Assembly: GCA_965242805.1 (NCBI GenBank) | Contig: CBDETD010000002.1 | Span: 5,146,001-5,210,000 of the forward strand | Direction of reading: 5' to 3' | DNA length: 64,000 bases | DNA from: JANQEU01 sp965242805 | Lineage (GTDB): Bacteria; Bacteroidota; Bacteroidia; Cytophagales; Cyclobacteriaceae | In this document: positions 1 through 9,242 of the stretch, one piece after another | Numbering within the stretch: position 1 is the first letter of the stretch | Layout: every line of letters begins with the position of its first letter | Notes under the pieces: generated by a model | Told to the model about the DNA's origin: nothing | What the model saw: only the letters and a program-made list of their open reading frames with translations | Databases searched by the model: none | Translations under genes and position numbers: made by a program

Positions 1-1
1 G

Positions 2-3000
2 TTTTCGGGTAACTACGGAGGTATCACTACCAATCAGATCCTCGACGAAAGTTCAAACTTCCAGTCTTACGTTTCTAATGCATTTGTAACTAAACTCGAT
101 CCCAATGGGAATGAAATATGGACCAGGGTATTGAATTCTACTGGTTATAGTTCTGCCAATGATATAGTTTTCGATGGAACAGGCAACTTATATGTTGTAG
201 GAGAATGGAACGGTGATGCCACTTTTGCAGCTACTGCCATGACTGGCGGAGGCCCTTTCTTATTGAAGTACGACACAAATGGAAATGAGAATTGGGTTAG
301 AGTAGGAGTTCAGTCAAATTTTGATGACACCGGATTTGGTCTTGGAGCTGCTACCGATGGTAGTTCGATATACATTACAGGAGCCACAAGATCGGATACG
401 GATTTTGGTGGAACAATTATTACAGACCTTGGGGGAGGAGAAATTTTCGTTGTAAAGTATGATCAAAATGGCAATGTCATCTGGGTACGAGAAGCTGGCG
501 GAGATGATCTCGATGTAGGTTTTGATATTGTCTTAGATATCAATAATGATCCCTATATTACTGGATACTTTAATAGTGGTACCCTGACCTCAGGTGGTGT
601 TACTTTGACAAACACAAGTGCCGGCGAATCAGATATCTTTTTGATAAAATTTGATCAGACCGGCGCTCCACAATGGGGGAGGCAGTACGGTACAGGTTTG
701 GGTGATTTCGCCTTCAACATCGCCACCGATGGAGATAATCTTTATGTCACTGGTCTGAAATCTAAGGATCCTGCCAGTTTTGATGGTGTTGCAGCTGACA
801 ATGGAACATTTTACTTATTAAGCGTTGACTCTTTTGGAGGTGTGAACTGGGTGGATATCGTTGAAGGTAGTGTACGTGGAAGAGATATGGATTATGACAA
901 TGGCCTTCTGTACATTCCTGGTAGGTTTGAGTATGCGGCCAATGTAGGTGGATCTATTTTCACTTCAAACAATAATTCATCTGATGCTTTCCTTGGTCGC
1001 ATGCAGGTTCAACCTTCATTTAGCAATGGTCTGGTTGGATATTATCGATTTGATGGTGGACAAGTCTTCGACGATTCTGGAAATGGATATGATGGGACAC
1101 TTGTGGGAATAAATACCCCATTTCCGTATATGGATAGAAATGGCGATCAGTCTTCATCATTATTCTTCCCAGATGATCCAAATAGTTTTATTGATATAAA
1201 TCACGGTGATGTTTGGGATTTCTCTGGCGAAATGACCTGGAACCTATGGGTAAATCCGACAAACTTTCCCCAAGGTGTCTTGCAGGATCTGATCTTCGCA
1301 AGTACTACCACCCCGACTCCACAAGTCCTGAGGATTGATGATACTGGATCCGTCTCATTTTCACATGACGATGTTAATAATATAAATGTTGTTGAGGTTG
1401 GAGGGACGATTAATCCAAATGAATGGTCAATGCTAACAGTTACCATTGATGCAGTAAACAATCTGAGAATATATATCAACGGGGCAATCACATTGGAAAC
1501 AGGGATTTCCAGGGTTGCCAGTTTTATCACTTCAAATGTTCTAATAGGAGCTGGAAACGCAAATGGGAGGATTGACGACCTTCGTTTTTATGAAATTGCA
1601 CTTTCTGATACTGAAGTACAGGACATCTATACGTCAGAAAGACCGACAGGTCGAATCGCTTATTTCCCATTTGATGGTGGCAGCCTATTCAATGAAAACG
1701 GAGACGGTTATGATTTGTCTGAAAAGGACATCAATAACCAGTTTGCACCCGGAAGTATTGCCACAATAACGGACCGAAATGGTGATCCAAATAGTGCTTA
1801 TGCGCTCGATAACTCTGGACAATTTTTAGAGCTGTTCCACAATTTCGAATGGGATTTCAATCATGAACTGACCGTCAATGCATGGATAAATATGAATGCA
1901 CTTCCCATCAATAATGGTATTAACTGGGACGTGGTTACAGAAGATACTCAGGGAGGTCGCATGATCGTTGACGGAGATGGATCACTTATCTATCATTGGT
2001 GCAACGGAGTGGACTGCCCGGTAGAATCCAGCCCTCCCGGAGTCATTACGCCCGGGATTTGGCAAATGGTTACATACACCCTGGATAGGAATAACGACCT
2101 CAAACTGTATGTTGATGGTAAGCTTGTCCATACAGGAAATAATATTGCCAGAAACGATTACCAGGGGAATCACTTCTGGATCGGCAGTAATGAACTTGAC
2201 GGTACTGATGACAGGTATTTCGATGGGGCTATCGATGAAGTTAGTGTTTGGGAGAGGACACTTTCCGGACCCGAACTTTTAGAATTATTTGGCGGACAAG
2301 GGGACCTTGTCGCATATTATCCCTTCAATGGTAATGCCAGTGATGAATCAGGAAATGGCTGGGATGGAGCTTTGATCAGTAATCCTCCTGCTACCACGGA
2401 TCGATTCGGGAATGCGAATAGTGCTTTCAATTTTGATGGAGGTGTGCAGTATATGCAAGCACCTAAGGCAATAACTATTGCTCAAGATTATACATGGACA
2501 GCATGGTTTAGAACCACAGGAGGAGGAACAATTGCAACCATCACTTCAGATGATGGAAACTGGCCAATTGGTGGAAGAAACCTATATGTAGGAGGAGGGA
2601 ATCTGGTTTTTGATGCATCCAATATTGGAGAAGTCAGGACTACCAACACGTACAACGATGGCGCCTGGCACCATGTAGCTCTAACGGCGAGTATGGATCC
2701 TGGAGGATTTGATCTGGTATCCATTTATGTGGACGGCGAGTTTCAAGTGAGCAGAGGAGATTGGGAAATTGACCAGGACAATGACGACGGATTTATCTTC
2801 AGAGCCGGATTCACCTCAAATACGTTCCCGACCCCTACGTATTTCTCAGGTGACCTTGATGATATTACTGTATATAGTAAAGCACTTAACTCAGATGAGA
2901 TAGCTGAAGTCTATAATTCAGAAGGTGGTTTTGCAAAACGATTGATAGCTTATTGGCCATTTAATGGCAATGCCGTTGACGTGACTGGAAACGGTAATGA

Positions 3001-6000
3001 CGGAAATGTAAATGGACCAGTTCTCGGAACCGATAGGTTAGGTAATACGAATAGTAGTTACGTTTTCAATTCCCAGGGCGCAACCATCAATGTTTTTGAT
3101 AATGGATCTTTGGAACCACAAAATGCCATTAGTGTCGCAGCATGGGTTAACCTACAGAATGCAGAAATAGGATCAATTTTAAGTAAACAATTCAATACTG
3201 ATGGAAATCCTCCATTTAACAGCTATACTTTGAATGGTCATGGAAGTGCTACTGGTACTGACAACCGATTTGTGTTTGGAGTTAATACTGTGAATGGGGA
3301 GGTTTTTGTTGAAGATCCTGATTTCTACAATTTCAATCAATGGTATCTGGTTATTGGTGTTTATGACGGAGCAGATGTCATCATTTATGTGGATGGTGTC
3401 GAGAAAGCAAGACAGGCACTTGATGGACTCATTGATTATACTGATGCTGAGATTGTATTTGGTGATATTATTGGAGGCACCAATTTCTTTAGTGGTAGTA
3501 TCGACGAGGCCCGCATATTTAATTATGCACTATCCCAGACTGAGATCAGTGATCTATACAATTCGGAATCACCAAATACACAACCTCTGGAACCAACTAA
3601 TTTGACAGCCAGAGTGCTTTCATCATCTGTTGTAGAACTGATGTGGGATGACAACGCATTCAACGAGACAAATTACAGGGTAGACTGGTTTAGCGGCGGA
3701 ACATTTGTAAATGGTTTGGACGTTGGTCCGAACACAACGTTTGCAAGAATAACAGGGCTCTCAACAGACGTTACCTACGATTTTGAGGTTTATGCACAGA
3801 ACCTGACATCAAGTTCTTTCATTGCGACTGCTACAGCTACTCCAGTAGACCTGCAACCTTTTGTGAGTGTTACTCCTTCACCATTTACACTGGATGAACC
3901 AGGAGGTATCACTATTACTGTTGATATAAATACGTTGTACCCTCCTGGAGAACTGGTTGGGGCTAATAAAGTTTATATTCATTCTGGTTTGGTACCTCCG
4001 GGATCAGAGAATCAAGGAGGATGGGTAGAAGCCCCTGGAAATATATTCACTTCGGACAATGGGATAGGTGAAATGACTGATAATTTAGATGGTACATACA
4101 GTATTACTATCTCAGACCTTAGAGGTTATTACGGAGTGGATGCCAGTTACCAGGCTGCTCAAATCGGTATGATATTTAGGAATGAAGATGGTTCATCTGT
4201 TGGCCTTGGGGCATTTGATGAAGGAAACAATACTTCAGACATTTTCATTAATGTTTTTGATCCCGGTTTGGTTACCCCTCCGGATAATGAGTCGCTGGTA
4301 GTTTCAGATCAGGGAGAATTAGTTCTTTTCGACCCAGATGCTTTTAATCCTTCTGTCTACAGCTTAAGTGGTCCATTTACTATAGAAATGTGGGTTAATG
4401 TGAATTCGTCCAATACCACAGCGTTCGAGGAAACTTTTTTCGCAAGAGGTGATGATTTTGACGGGATTGATGCATGGGGATTCTCTTTAGCAGGAGGGGT
4501 TTGGAATTTTGAAGTGTATGATCCCACCAATGGATTTTATGAATTTGCCGAAACCATTGATCCTTGGGTGGCTGATACGTGGACACACCTTGCTGGAGTT
4601 TGGGATGGAACGGAAATGAGATTATATGTGAATGGTGAGTTGAAGGGAACAAATGCATATGCCGGTTCTTTGTACCAGCCAGCTTCTGATCCTTTTATTG
4701 ACGTTGGACGAGGAGACTTAAACGTTATTGTCAATGAGCTACGGATATGGAATACAATCTTACCTGAAAATGCCATCAGAAATAATCTTTCAATTGAATT
4801 GAGTGGAACAGAAGTTGGCCTGGTAGGTTATTGGCCAATGGATGTGATCAACAATGATGGCACAAATGATTTCACTCCGGATCTTACATTTGGAAATGAT
4901 CTGATTATCAGTGGAATAGTTGAATTACCTACCTCACCTGATCTGGAAATAAGTTCTACATCAACTGCCAGCACGGATAAGTCAGTATATACCCAACAGG
5001 AAACTATAACTGTTAATTATACTTTGGATAATAATGGGGATGGACCAGCTGATGTCTCCGAGCAGATTGTAACTGGTTTTGCTTTGACAGAGGACCTAGT
5101 CATAGGTGCTGAAGACTTTCTATTTGAAGTGGATGAAGGGACTTTTATAGATGTTGGTGAATCAATTAGTAGAAATGCTTTTCTTGATTTGACGATTCAC
5201 TCAGGAATTCCGGATGGTAATTACAATTTAATCATCATTGCCGATGTGTATGATATTGTTTCTGAATCAAATGAAGACAATAACCTAAATACCGACATTG
5301 CTGTCACCATTTCAGCTGATCAATCTCCACCGACGGTTAGTCTTAACAGTTTGCCAGGCTCGAGTCCGATTGACAACATCAGTATTACCATAATTGCCGA
5401 CGATGATGCGGGACCGCCTGAAGTACGATACTATGTACGTCCGGCGTTGGCTTCAGGAACAGGTCGGGAGTCAATAGCTACCTATATTAGTGGTACCCAG
5501 TATAGTGGACAGATCCAGGCTTCGGATTTTGATAACCAGGGAGTAAGTATCTATGCGATTGCCACCGATGCCTCAGGCAAGAGTGCGTCGACCGATACTG
5601 TTACGATAGTTACCGAACCATCGACACCCCCGACAGTAACAAGTTTGCCCCAAGGTACTTCTGTACAGGATTATGACATCATCGGTTGGCCGTTTCAGAA
5701 TGCACCGGTTTCGTCGGTACTAAGCGGACTTGGAGAGAGAACCGAAGAAACCTGGCGATTATTCAGCTATAATTCCAGCCAGGATCGTTACATCGATAAC
5801 GTCAGTAACCTGGTACCAGGGGTTGGGTATTGGTTGATCAATAATTCAGGGGTGTCTTCGATATCCCTGGATAATGTTTCTGTGCTGCCGGTGGATGAGT
5901 CAAGACCCTTTACTTTGACGTTGTCCCAGGGGATACACCTGATCGGTAATCCTTACCAGTTCAGGTTGGACTGGGACGCGGTACTGGCCCACAATGAACC

Positions 6001-6943
6001 CCTTGGCGTACGAGACGGGGATGTGAGTACATTGGTGATTTACAATAATGGTTATGGGCAGACCTCCTCACTAGCCAGATTCAAGGGAGCGTTCGTGAAG
6101 GTAAATACCGGATCGGTATCACTGGAGATACCCTTCAGTGCACTCAGTGGTTCGGGAAGAGAAGGTGATGATTTTGCACAACCCAGGCAAAGCATCTATG
6201 ACAATGGAGGTTGGGAAGTGATGATGGACATGCAGGCTGACAATGGATGGCGCTATGGAGTGTCAGGATTTGGGGAATATGAGAAGGCCGAGGAAGGCAT
6301 GGATAATTTTGACATGACCGGGCTCCCACATTTCGATGAATACCTGGCGGCAACCTTCCTGGATGATGGATTACAAAATATTACCAAAAGTATAACCAAC
6401 GTCAAGGAGAACAACGTATGGACCTTTGAAGTACAGAGCCATGAAAAAAGGTCGACCGGAATGACGATCACCTTCAATGGGACCCCTGGTCTGGAAGGAG
6501 ATCAAAGGATCGTGTTGTTCGATATGCAGACCGGTAAGATGGAAGAGATCCATAACCGGATGGTGTACTCCTTCAGTTACAGTCCCGGATACACCTTCAA
6601 AGTGATCAAGGGAACCGATGAATTCATCGAAGATCAGGCAAGGGTATCCAGTGTGATTGTGAACAGTATCTATCCAAATCCGAACCGTGGTGAGTTGAAC
6701 ATTCCGATGTTGCTTCCTCAGACGGAGGACAATCTATACGGACTTGAGGTTTCGTTGAAGGACTTGTCGGGAAGGGTTGTTCACAGGATGGTACCACTTT
6801 CCTTGAATGGAGGCAACCATATCTTGAAATTCGACATTGGTGAAAAGGTCAAGACGAATGGGATCTACCTGTTGAGTATTACGATCAACCAGGCAGGTCG
6901 GGAACCGATAACCAGGTTCGAAAAGATATTTTTAGTCAAATAA
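2..6943 (+). CDS. Giant LamG/FN3/CARDB surface protein with T9SS type A sorting domain (5' partial)
   Basis: The frame is open from base 2, so the gene begins upstream of the window; 2,313 residues are visible. A start at 131 would be a TTG inside a repeat and is rejected. Visible residues 1-335 are SBBP-like beta-propeller repeats (FVTKLDPNGNEIW, LLKYDTNGNENW, VVKYDQNGNVIW). Five LamG/concanavalin-like domains follow, at about 344-543, 550-760, 767-973, 980-1187 and 1433-1600; the first four open with a Y(Y/F/W)xFxG motif and the fifth lacks it. An FN3 domain lies near 1197-1280 and a CARDB-like domain near 1643-1767. The last 90 residues are a type A T9SS C-terminal sorting domain (YPNPNRGELNI, LKDLSGRVV, GIYLLSI). 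The protein is inferred to be exported through the outer membrane and held at the cell surface as an adhesin or glycan-binding protein. Domain family calls are confident; the ligand is unknown. Confidence 0.9.
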   Translation, partial: FSGNYGGITTNQILDESSNFQSYVSNAFVTKLDPNGNEIWTRVLNSTGYSSANDIVFDGTGNLYVVGEWNGDATFAATAMTGGGPFLLKYDTNGNENWVRVGVQSNFDDTGFGLGAATDGSSIYITGATRSDTDFGGTIITDLGGGEIFVVKYDQNGNVIWVREAGGDDLDVGFDIVLDINNDPYITGYFNSGTLTSGGVTLTNTSAGESDIFLIKFDQTGAPQWGRQYGTGLGDFAFNIATDGDNLYVTGLKSKDPASFDGVAADNGTFYLLSVDSFGGVNWVDIVEGSVRGRDMDYDNGLLYIPGRFEYAANVGGSIFTSNNNSSDAFLGRMQVQPSFSNGLVGYYRFDGGQVFDDSGNGYDGTLVGINTPFPYMDRNGDQSSSLFFPDDPNSFIDINHGDVWDFSGEMTWNLWVNPTNFPQGVLQDLIFASTTTPTPQVLRIDDTGSVSFSHDDVNNINVVEVGGTINPNEWSMLTVTIDAVNNLRIYINGAITLETGISRVASFITSNVLIGAGNANGRIDDLRFYEIALSDTEVQDIYTSERPTGRIAYFPFDGGSLFNENGDGYDLSEKDINNQFAPGSIATITDRNGDPNSAYALDNSGQFLELFHNFEWDFNHELTVNAWINMNALPINNGINWDVVTEDTQGGRMIVDGDGSLIYHWCNGVDCPVESSPPGVITPGIWQMVTYTLDRNNDLKLYVDGKLVHTGNNIARNDYQGNHFWIGSNELDGTDDRYFDGAIDEVSVWERTLSGPELLELFGGQGDLVAYYPFNGNASDESGNGWDGALISNPPATTDRFGNANSAFNFDGGVQYMQAPKAITIAQDYTWTAWFRTTGGGTIATITSDDGNWPIGGRNLYVGGGNLVFDASNIGEVRTTNTYNDGAWHHVALTASMDPGGFDLVSIYVDGEFQVSRGDWEIDQDNDDGFIFRAGFTSNTFPTPTYFSGDLDDITVYSKALNSDEIAEVYNSEGGFAKRLIAYWPFNGNAVDVTGNGNDGNVNGPVLGTDRLGNTNSSYVFNSQGATINVFDNGSLEPQNAISVAAWVNLQNAEIGSILSKQFNTDGNPPFNSYTLNGHGSATGTDNRFVFGVNTVNGEVFVEDPDFYNFNQWYLVIGVYDGADVIIYVDGVEKARQALDGLIDYTDAEIVFGDIIGGTNFFSGSIDEARIFNYALSQTEISDLYNSESPNTQPLEPTNLTARVLSSSVVELMWDDNAFNETNYRVDWFSGGTFVNGLDVGPNTTFARITGLSTDVTYDFEVYAQNLTSSSFIATATATPVDLQPFVSVTPSPFTLDEPGGITITVDINTLYPPGELVGANKVYIHSGLVPPGSENQGGWVEAPGNIFTSDNGIGEMTDNLDGTYSITISDLRGYYGVDASYQAAQIGMIFRNEDGSSVGLGAFDEGNNTSDIFINVFDPGLVTPPDNESLVVSDQGELVLFDPDAFNPSVYSLSGPFTIEMWVNVNSSNTTAFEETFFARGDDFDGIDAWGFSLAGGVWNFEVYDPTNGFYEFAETIDPWVADTWTHLAGVWDGTEMRLYVNGELKGTNAYAGSLYQPASDPFIDVGRGDLNVIVNELRIWNTILPENAIRNNLSIELSGTEVGLVGYWPMDVINNDGTNDFTPDLTFGNDLIISGIVELPTSPDLEISSTSTASTDKSVYTQQETITVNYTLDNNGDGPADVSEQIVTGFALTEDLVIGAEDFLFEVDEGTFIDVGESISRNAFLDLTIHSGIPDGNYNLIIIADVYDIVSESNEDNNLNTDIAVTISADQSPPTVSLNSLPGSSPIDNISITIIADDDAGPPEVRYYVRPALASGTGRESIATYISGTQYSGQIQASDFDNQGVSIYAIATDASGKSASTDTVTIVTEPSTPPTVTSLPQGTSVQDYDIIGWPFQNAPVSSVLSGLGERTEETWRLFSYNSSQDRYIDNVSNLVPGVGYWLINNSGVSSISLDNVSVLPVDESRPFTLTLSQGIHLIGNPYQFRLDWDAVLAHNEPLGVRDGDVSTLVIYNNGYGQTSSLARFKGAFVKVNTGSVSLEIPFSALSGSGREGDDFAQPRQSIYDNGGWEVMMDMQADNGWRYGVSGFGEYEKAEEGMDNFDMTGLPHFDEYLAATFLDDGLQNITKSITNVKENNVWTFEVQSHEKRSTGMTITFNGTPGLEGDQRIVLFDMQTGKMEEIHNRMVYSFSYSPGYTFKVIKGTDEFIEDQARVSSVIVNSIYPNPNRGELNIPMLLPQTEDNLYGLEVSLKDLSGRVVHRMVPLSLNGGNHILKFDIGEKVKTNGIYLLSITINQAGREPITRFEKIFLVK

Positions 6944-6953
6944 AAGAATTATA

Positions 6954-6988
6954 AACTACCCTCTCTCTAAAACGAGGGGGGGGTAGTT
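6954..6988 (+). terminator. Hairpin terminator after the LamG protein gene
   Basis: An AACTACCC arm pairs perfectly with GGGTAGTT, and the inner CTCTC/GAG-rich part extends the stem. It begins 10 bases after the stop codon. The following tract is only moderately T-rich, so termination may be incomplete. The remaining bases up to 7245 are AT-rich and hold no gene or confident promoter that I can see. Confidence 0.55.
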
Positions 6989-7245
6989 AATTCCGTTTTC
7001 TACAAATAAAATCAATCCTGAAATCTGAAAATTCCGTTTTGAATGCTCCGTTTTCATTGTTATTTTGCAAGTAGGAATGGGTTAATGAAAATTGTACTAT
7101 AACGAGATTTAAATGTATTTCGTTAAGATTATTACAAAGTTAATTTCGCATCAACATTTATTAACTTAACAAAATACCTAGAAAGTGGTATTTAACAGAA
7201 GAAAATTTTAACGTTAATTTGTAAGAAAAACCTTAAAAAAGCCCT

Positions 7246-8256
7246 ATGAAACGCGTCACATTGTTATTAGCAGTAACGTTCTTTGCTTTCTCTTCGTTTG
7301 CGCAGAGTTCTGAAGGAACGAGTAATGCGATTAATCTAGGAGGGCTGTTACAGAAAGCTTATTTAGCCAAAACACAGTCCCAACCCGCAGCACCAGTTGT
7401 ACAACCTGCCACTGGTAATACCCCGATTGTCATTGAAAGGAAATCGGATGTTGATTTAAATGTTCCTACTACAAATACCGTAAATAATGATGGTATTGCC
7501 GTAGTGATTGGAATTAGCAACTATGACAAGACAAAGAATGTCGATTATGCTATCCATGATGCCCGTACAGTAAAAGATTACTTAATCAATACTATGGGAT
7601 TCAAGGAAGGTAATATCTTCTATCATGAGGATGCTACTAAAGTTGATTTTGACATCCTTTTCGGAACAAAAGAAAGTCACAGAGGAAAGGTTTTCAATGC
7701 TGTAAAGCCTGGTAAATCAGATCTTTTTGTTTTCTATGCTGGACATGGTGCTCCTGATGTGAAAACAAATACCGGTTATTTCGTACCGAAGGAGTGTGAT
7801 CCAGTATACATTGAATTCTCAGGATACAGTACTGAAACATTTTTTAATAATCTGGCTCAGATCCCATCAAGATCTACAACTGTTGTAACTGATGCCTGTT
7901 TCTCTGGTGCGGAAATCCTTGAAGGCATATCGCCTATTGGTATTAAAGCAAAAGGTTTTAACGCTATAGAAAATGGAGTAATGTTATCGTCATCTGCTGG
8001 TACTCAGGTATCTTCCTGGTATGAAGATGAGAATCATGGACTATTCACATATTTCTTCCTGAAGGCTATTCAGGATAGAGCAGTAAGTGATAAAAACCAG
8101 GATGGAATGTTGACAGCTTCTGAGATCTATGATTATGTTTCTGACAAGTCAGAAGGCGTACCTTATTATGCAAGGAGATTCAGAAATATAGATCAGACTC
8201 CTACGATCCAAGGTCTGATGAGAGACAATGTCCTTGTCAATTTCAACGAAGAGTAG
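7246..8256 (+). CDS. Exported caspase-like protease (peptidase C14 fold)
   Basis: The 336-residue protein starts with a Sec signal peptide ending near residue 20 (FSSFAQ). The caspase p20-like domain spans roughly 80-330. The first strand is AVVIGISNYD, the catalytic histidine is H167 in FYAGHGAP, and the catalytic cysteine is C218 in TDACFSGAE. An EF-hand-like DKNQDGMLTASE segment lies near 283-294, which suggests calcium binding. It is predicted to act in the periplasm or outside the cell. It is the first gene of a plus-strand cluster with a DUF4384-type protein, a WD40-caspase protein and an LPP20-like protein. Family and catalytic dyad are clear; the substrate is unknown. Confidence 0.85.
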   Translation: MKRVTLLLAVTFFAFSSFAQSSEGTSNAINLGGLLQKAYLAKTQSQPAAPVVQPATGNTPIVIERKSDVDLNVPTTNTVNNDGIAVVIGISNYDKTKNVDYAIHDARTVKDYLINTMGFKEGNIFYHEDATKVDFDILFGTKESHRGKVFNAVKPGKSDLFVFYAGHGAPDVKTNTGYFVPKECDPVYIEFSGYSTETFFNNLAQIPSRSTTVVTDACFSGAEILEGISPIGIKAKGFNAIENGVMLSSSAGTQVSSWYEDENHGLFTYFFLKAIQDRAVSDKNQDGMLTASEIYDYVSDKSEGVPYYARRFRNIDQTPTIQGLMRDNVLVNFNEE

Positions 8257-8272
8257 TTTTAAGAAAAATATT

Positions 8273-8316
8273 AAGCCCCTTTGTTTACGGCAATCGTGAT
8301 GCTTGGGGCTTTTTTA
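8273..8316 (+). terminator. Rho-independent terminator after the caspase gene
   Basis: AAGCCCC (8273) pairs with GGGGCTT (8305) across a 25-base loop and is followed by a T-run. It separates the caspase gene from the next gene, so the downstream genes may need their own promoter or read-through. Confidence 0.7.
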
Positions 8317-8327
8317 TTGCCTAAATT

Positions 8328-9242
8328 ATGAGATTCACTATTGTTTTCGGATTGATTATTACAAGTCTGATAGGCTATTCACAAAAGACGGAAAGGGTGA
8401 GTGGTTCCTACAGCATGGTGATAGAATCCTATATGTCTGACGATCAGGCCGAGGCAATTGCTTTAGAACAAGCGAGGTTGCAGGCCATGGCTGATAATTT
8501 CGGGACTAAGATCTCGCAGTCAACAAGGACTAGAATGGAGACGGCTAATGGCATGACGGATACCAGATTCAGCAGCATAGCCAACAGTTTTGTCAATGGT
8601 ATATGGATTGAAGATAGCAGAGAACCAGTCTATACCAAACAAGACCGAGGAGATGAAAGGTGGATTACCTGTGAGATCGTTGGTCAGGCTAGAAGAGTGG
8701 TTAAGGCCGCTCCTGAATTTATTGCAAAACCAATAAAGTGCCTTGATATCAATTGCGCAACACAGGAGTTCAAGGATGGGGAAAGAATCTTCTTTTATTT
8801 CAAGAGCCCTGTTGATGGATTCCTGAGCATCTATTTTGATCTTCCAAATGAGAACATAAGTCAGATGCTTCTACCGTATCCAAGTATGAAGGGCAATACA
8901 TTGAAAATTGAGGCGGACAAGGAATACTTCCTGTTTAGAATCGATCCAAAATATAACTATACGGATCTCTCTGTAGTCGAGGAATACTACCTGTATACAA
9001 ATGATCCTGTCCAGGAGACCGACTTAATATATGTTATATTCTCCACTGAAGATTATTTCAAACCCTCAATGGATATTGATCAGAAAGAATTCGTCACTGA
9101 AACCGGAACCGACGCAAGTGAATTTACTGGTTTTCCTAAGTCTGGGGAATCAAAGAAATTCAGAAAGTGGTTGAACAAAAATGTTTCAATCAATGAAAAC
9201 ATGTTTCTTGAGGTAATTGACATCACTATATCTAAAGAATAA
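8328..9242 (+). CDS. Exported LPP20/FlgT-like plus DUF4384-domain protein
   Basis: The 304-residue protein has an N-terminal signal peptide (cleavage near IGYSQ). Residues about 25-125 resemble the LPP20/FlgT N-terminal fold, with an alpha-helical EAIALEQARLQAMADNFG segment. Residues about 135-260 match the DUF4384 pattern, with FKDGERIFFYFKSPVDGF and a YPS motif before the final strands. DUF4384 domains are often found fused or adjacent to caspase-like proteases, and here caspase genes lie on both sides. The stop codon overlaps the next start in a TAATG, which implies translational coupling with the WD40-caspase gene. The molecular role is unknown. Confidence 0.65.
   Translation: MRFTIVFGLIITSLIGYSQKTERVSGSYSMVIESYMSDDQAEAIALEQARLQAMADNFGTKISQSTRTRMETANGMTDTRFSSIANSFVNGIWIEDSREPVYTKQDRGDERWITCEIVGQARRVVKAAPEFIAKPIKCLDINCATQEFKDGERIFFYFKSPVDGFLSIYFDLPNENISQMLLPYPSMKGNTLKIEADKEYFLFRIDPKYNYTDLSVVEEYYLYTNDPVQETDLIYVIFSTEDYFKPSMDIDQKEFVTETGTDASEFTGFPKSGESKKFRKWLNKNVSINENMFLEVIDITISKE

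Noticed and set aside
2..3600. Repeated motifs in the LamG region considered as DNA repeats or a CRISPR-like array.
   Set aside because: The similarity is at protein level (Y-x-F-x-G starts) with diverged codons and irregular spacing; no CRISPR array or cas gene was seen in the window.
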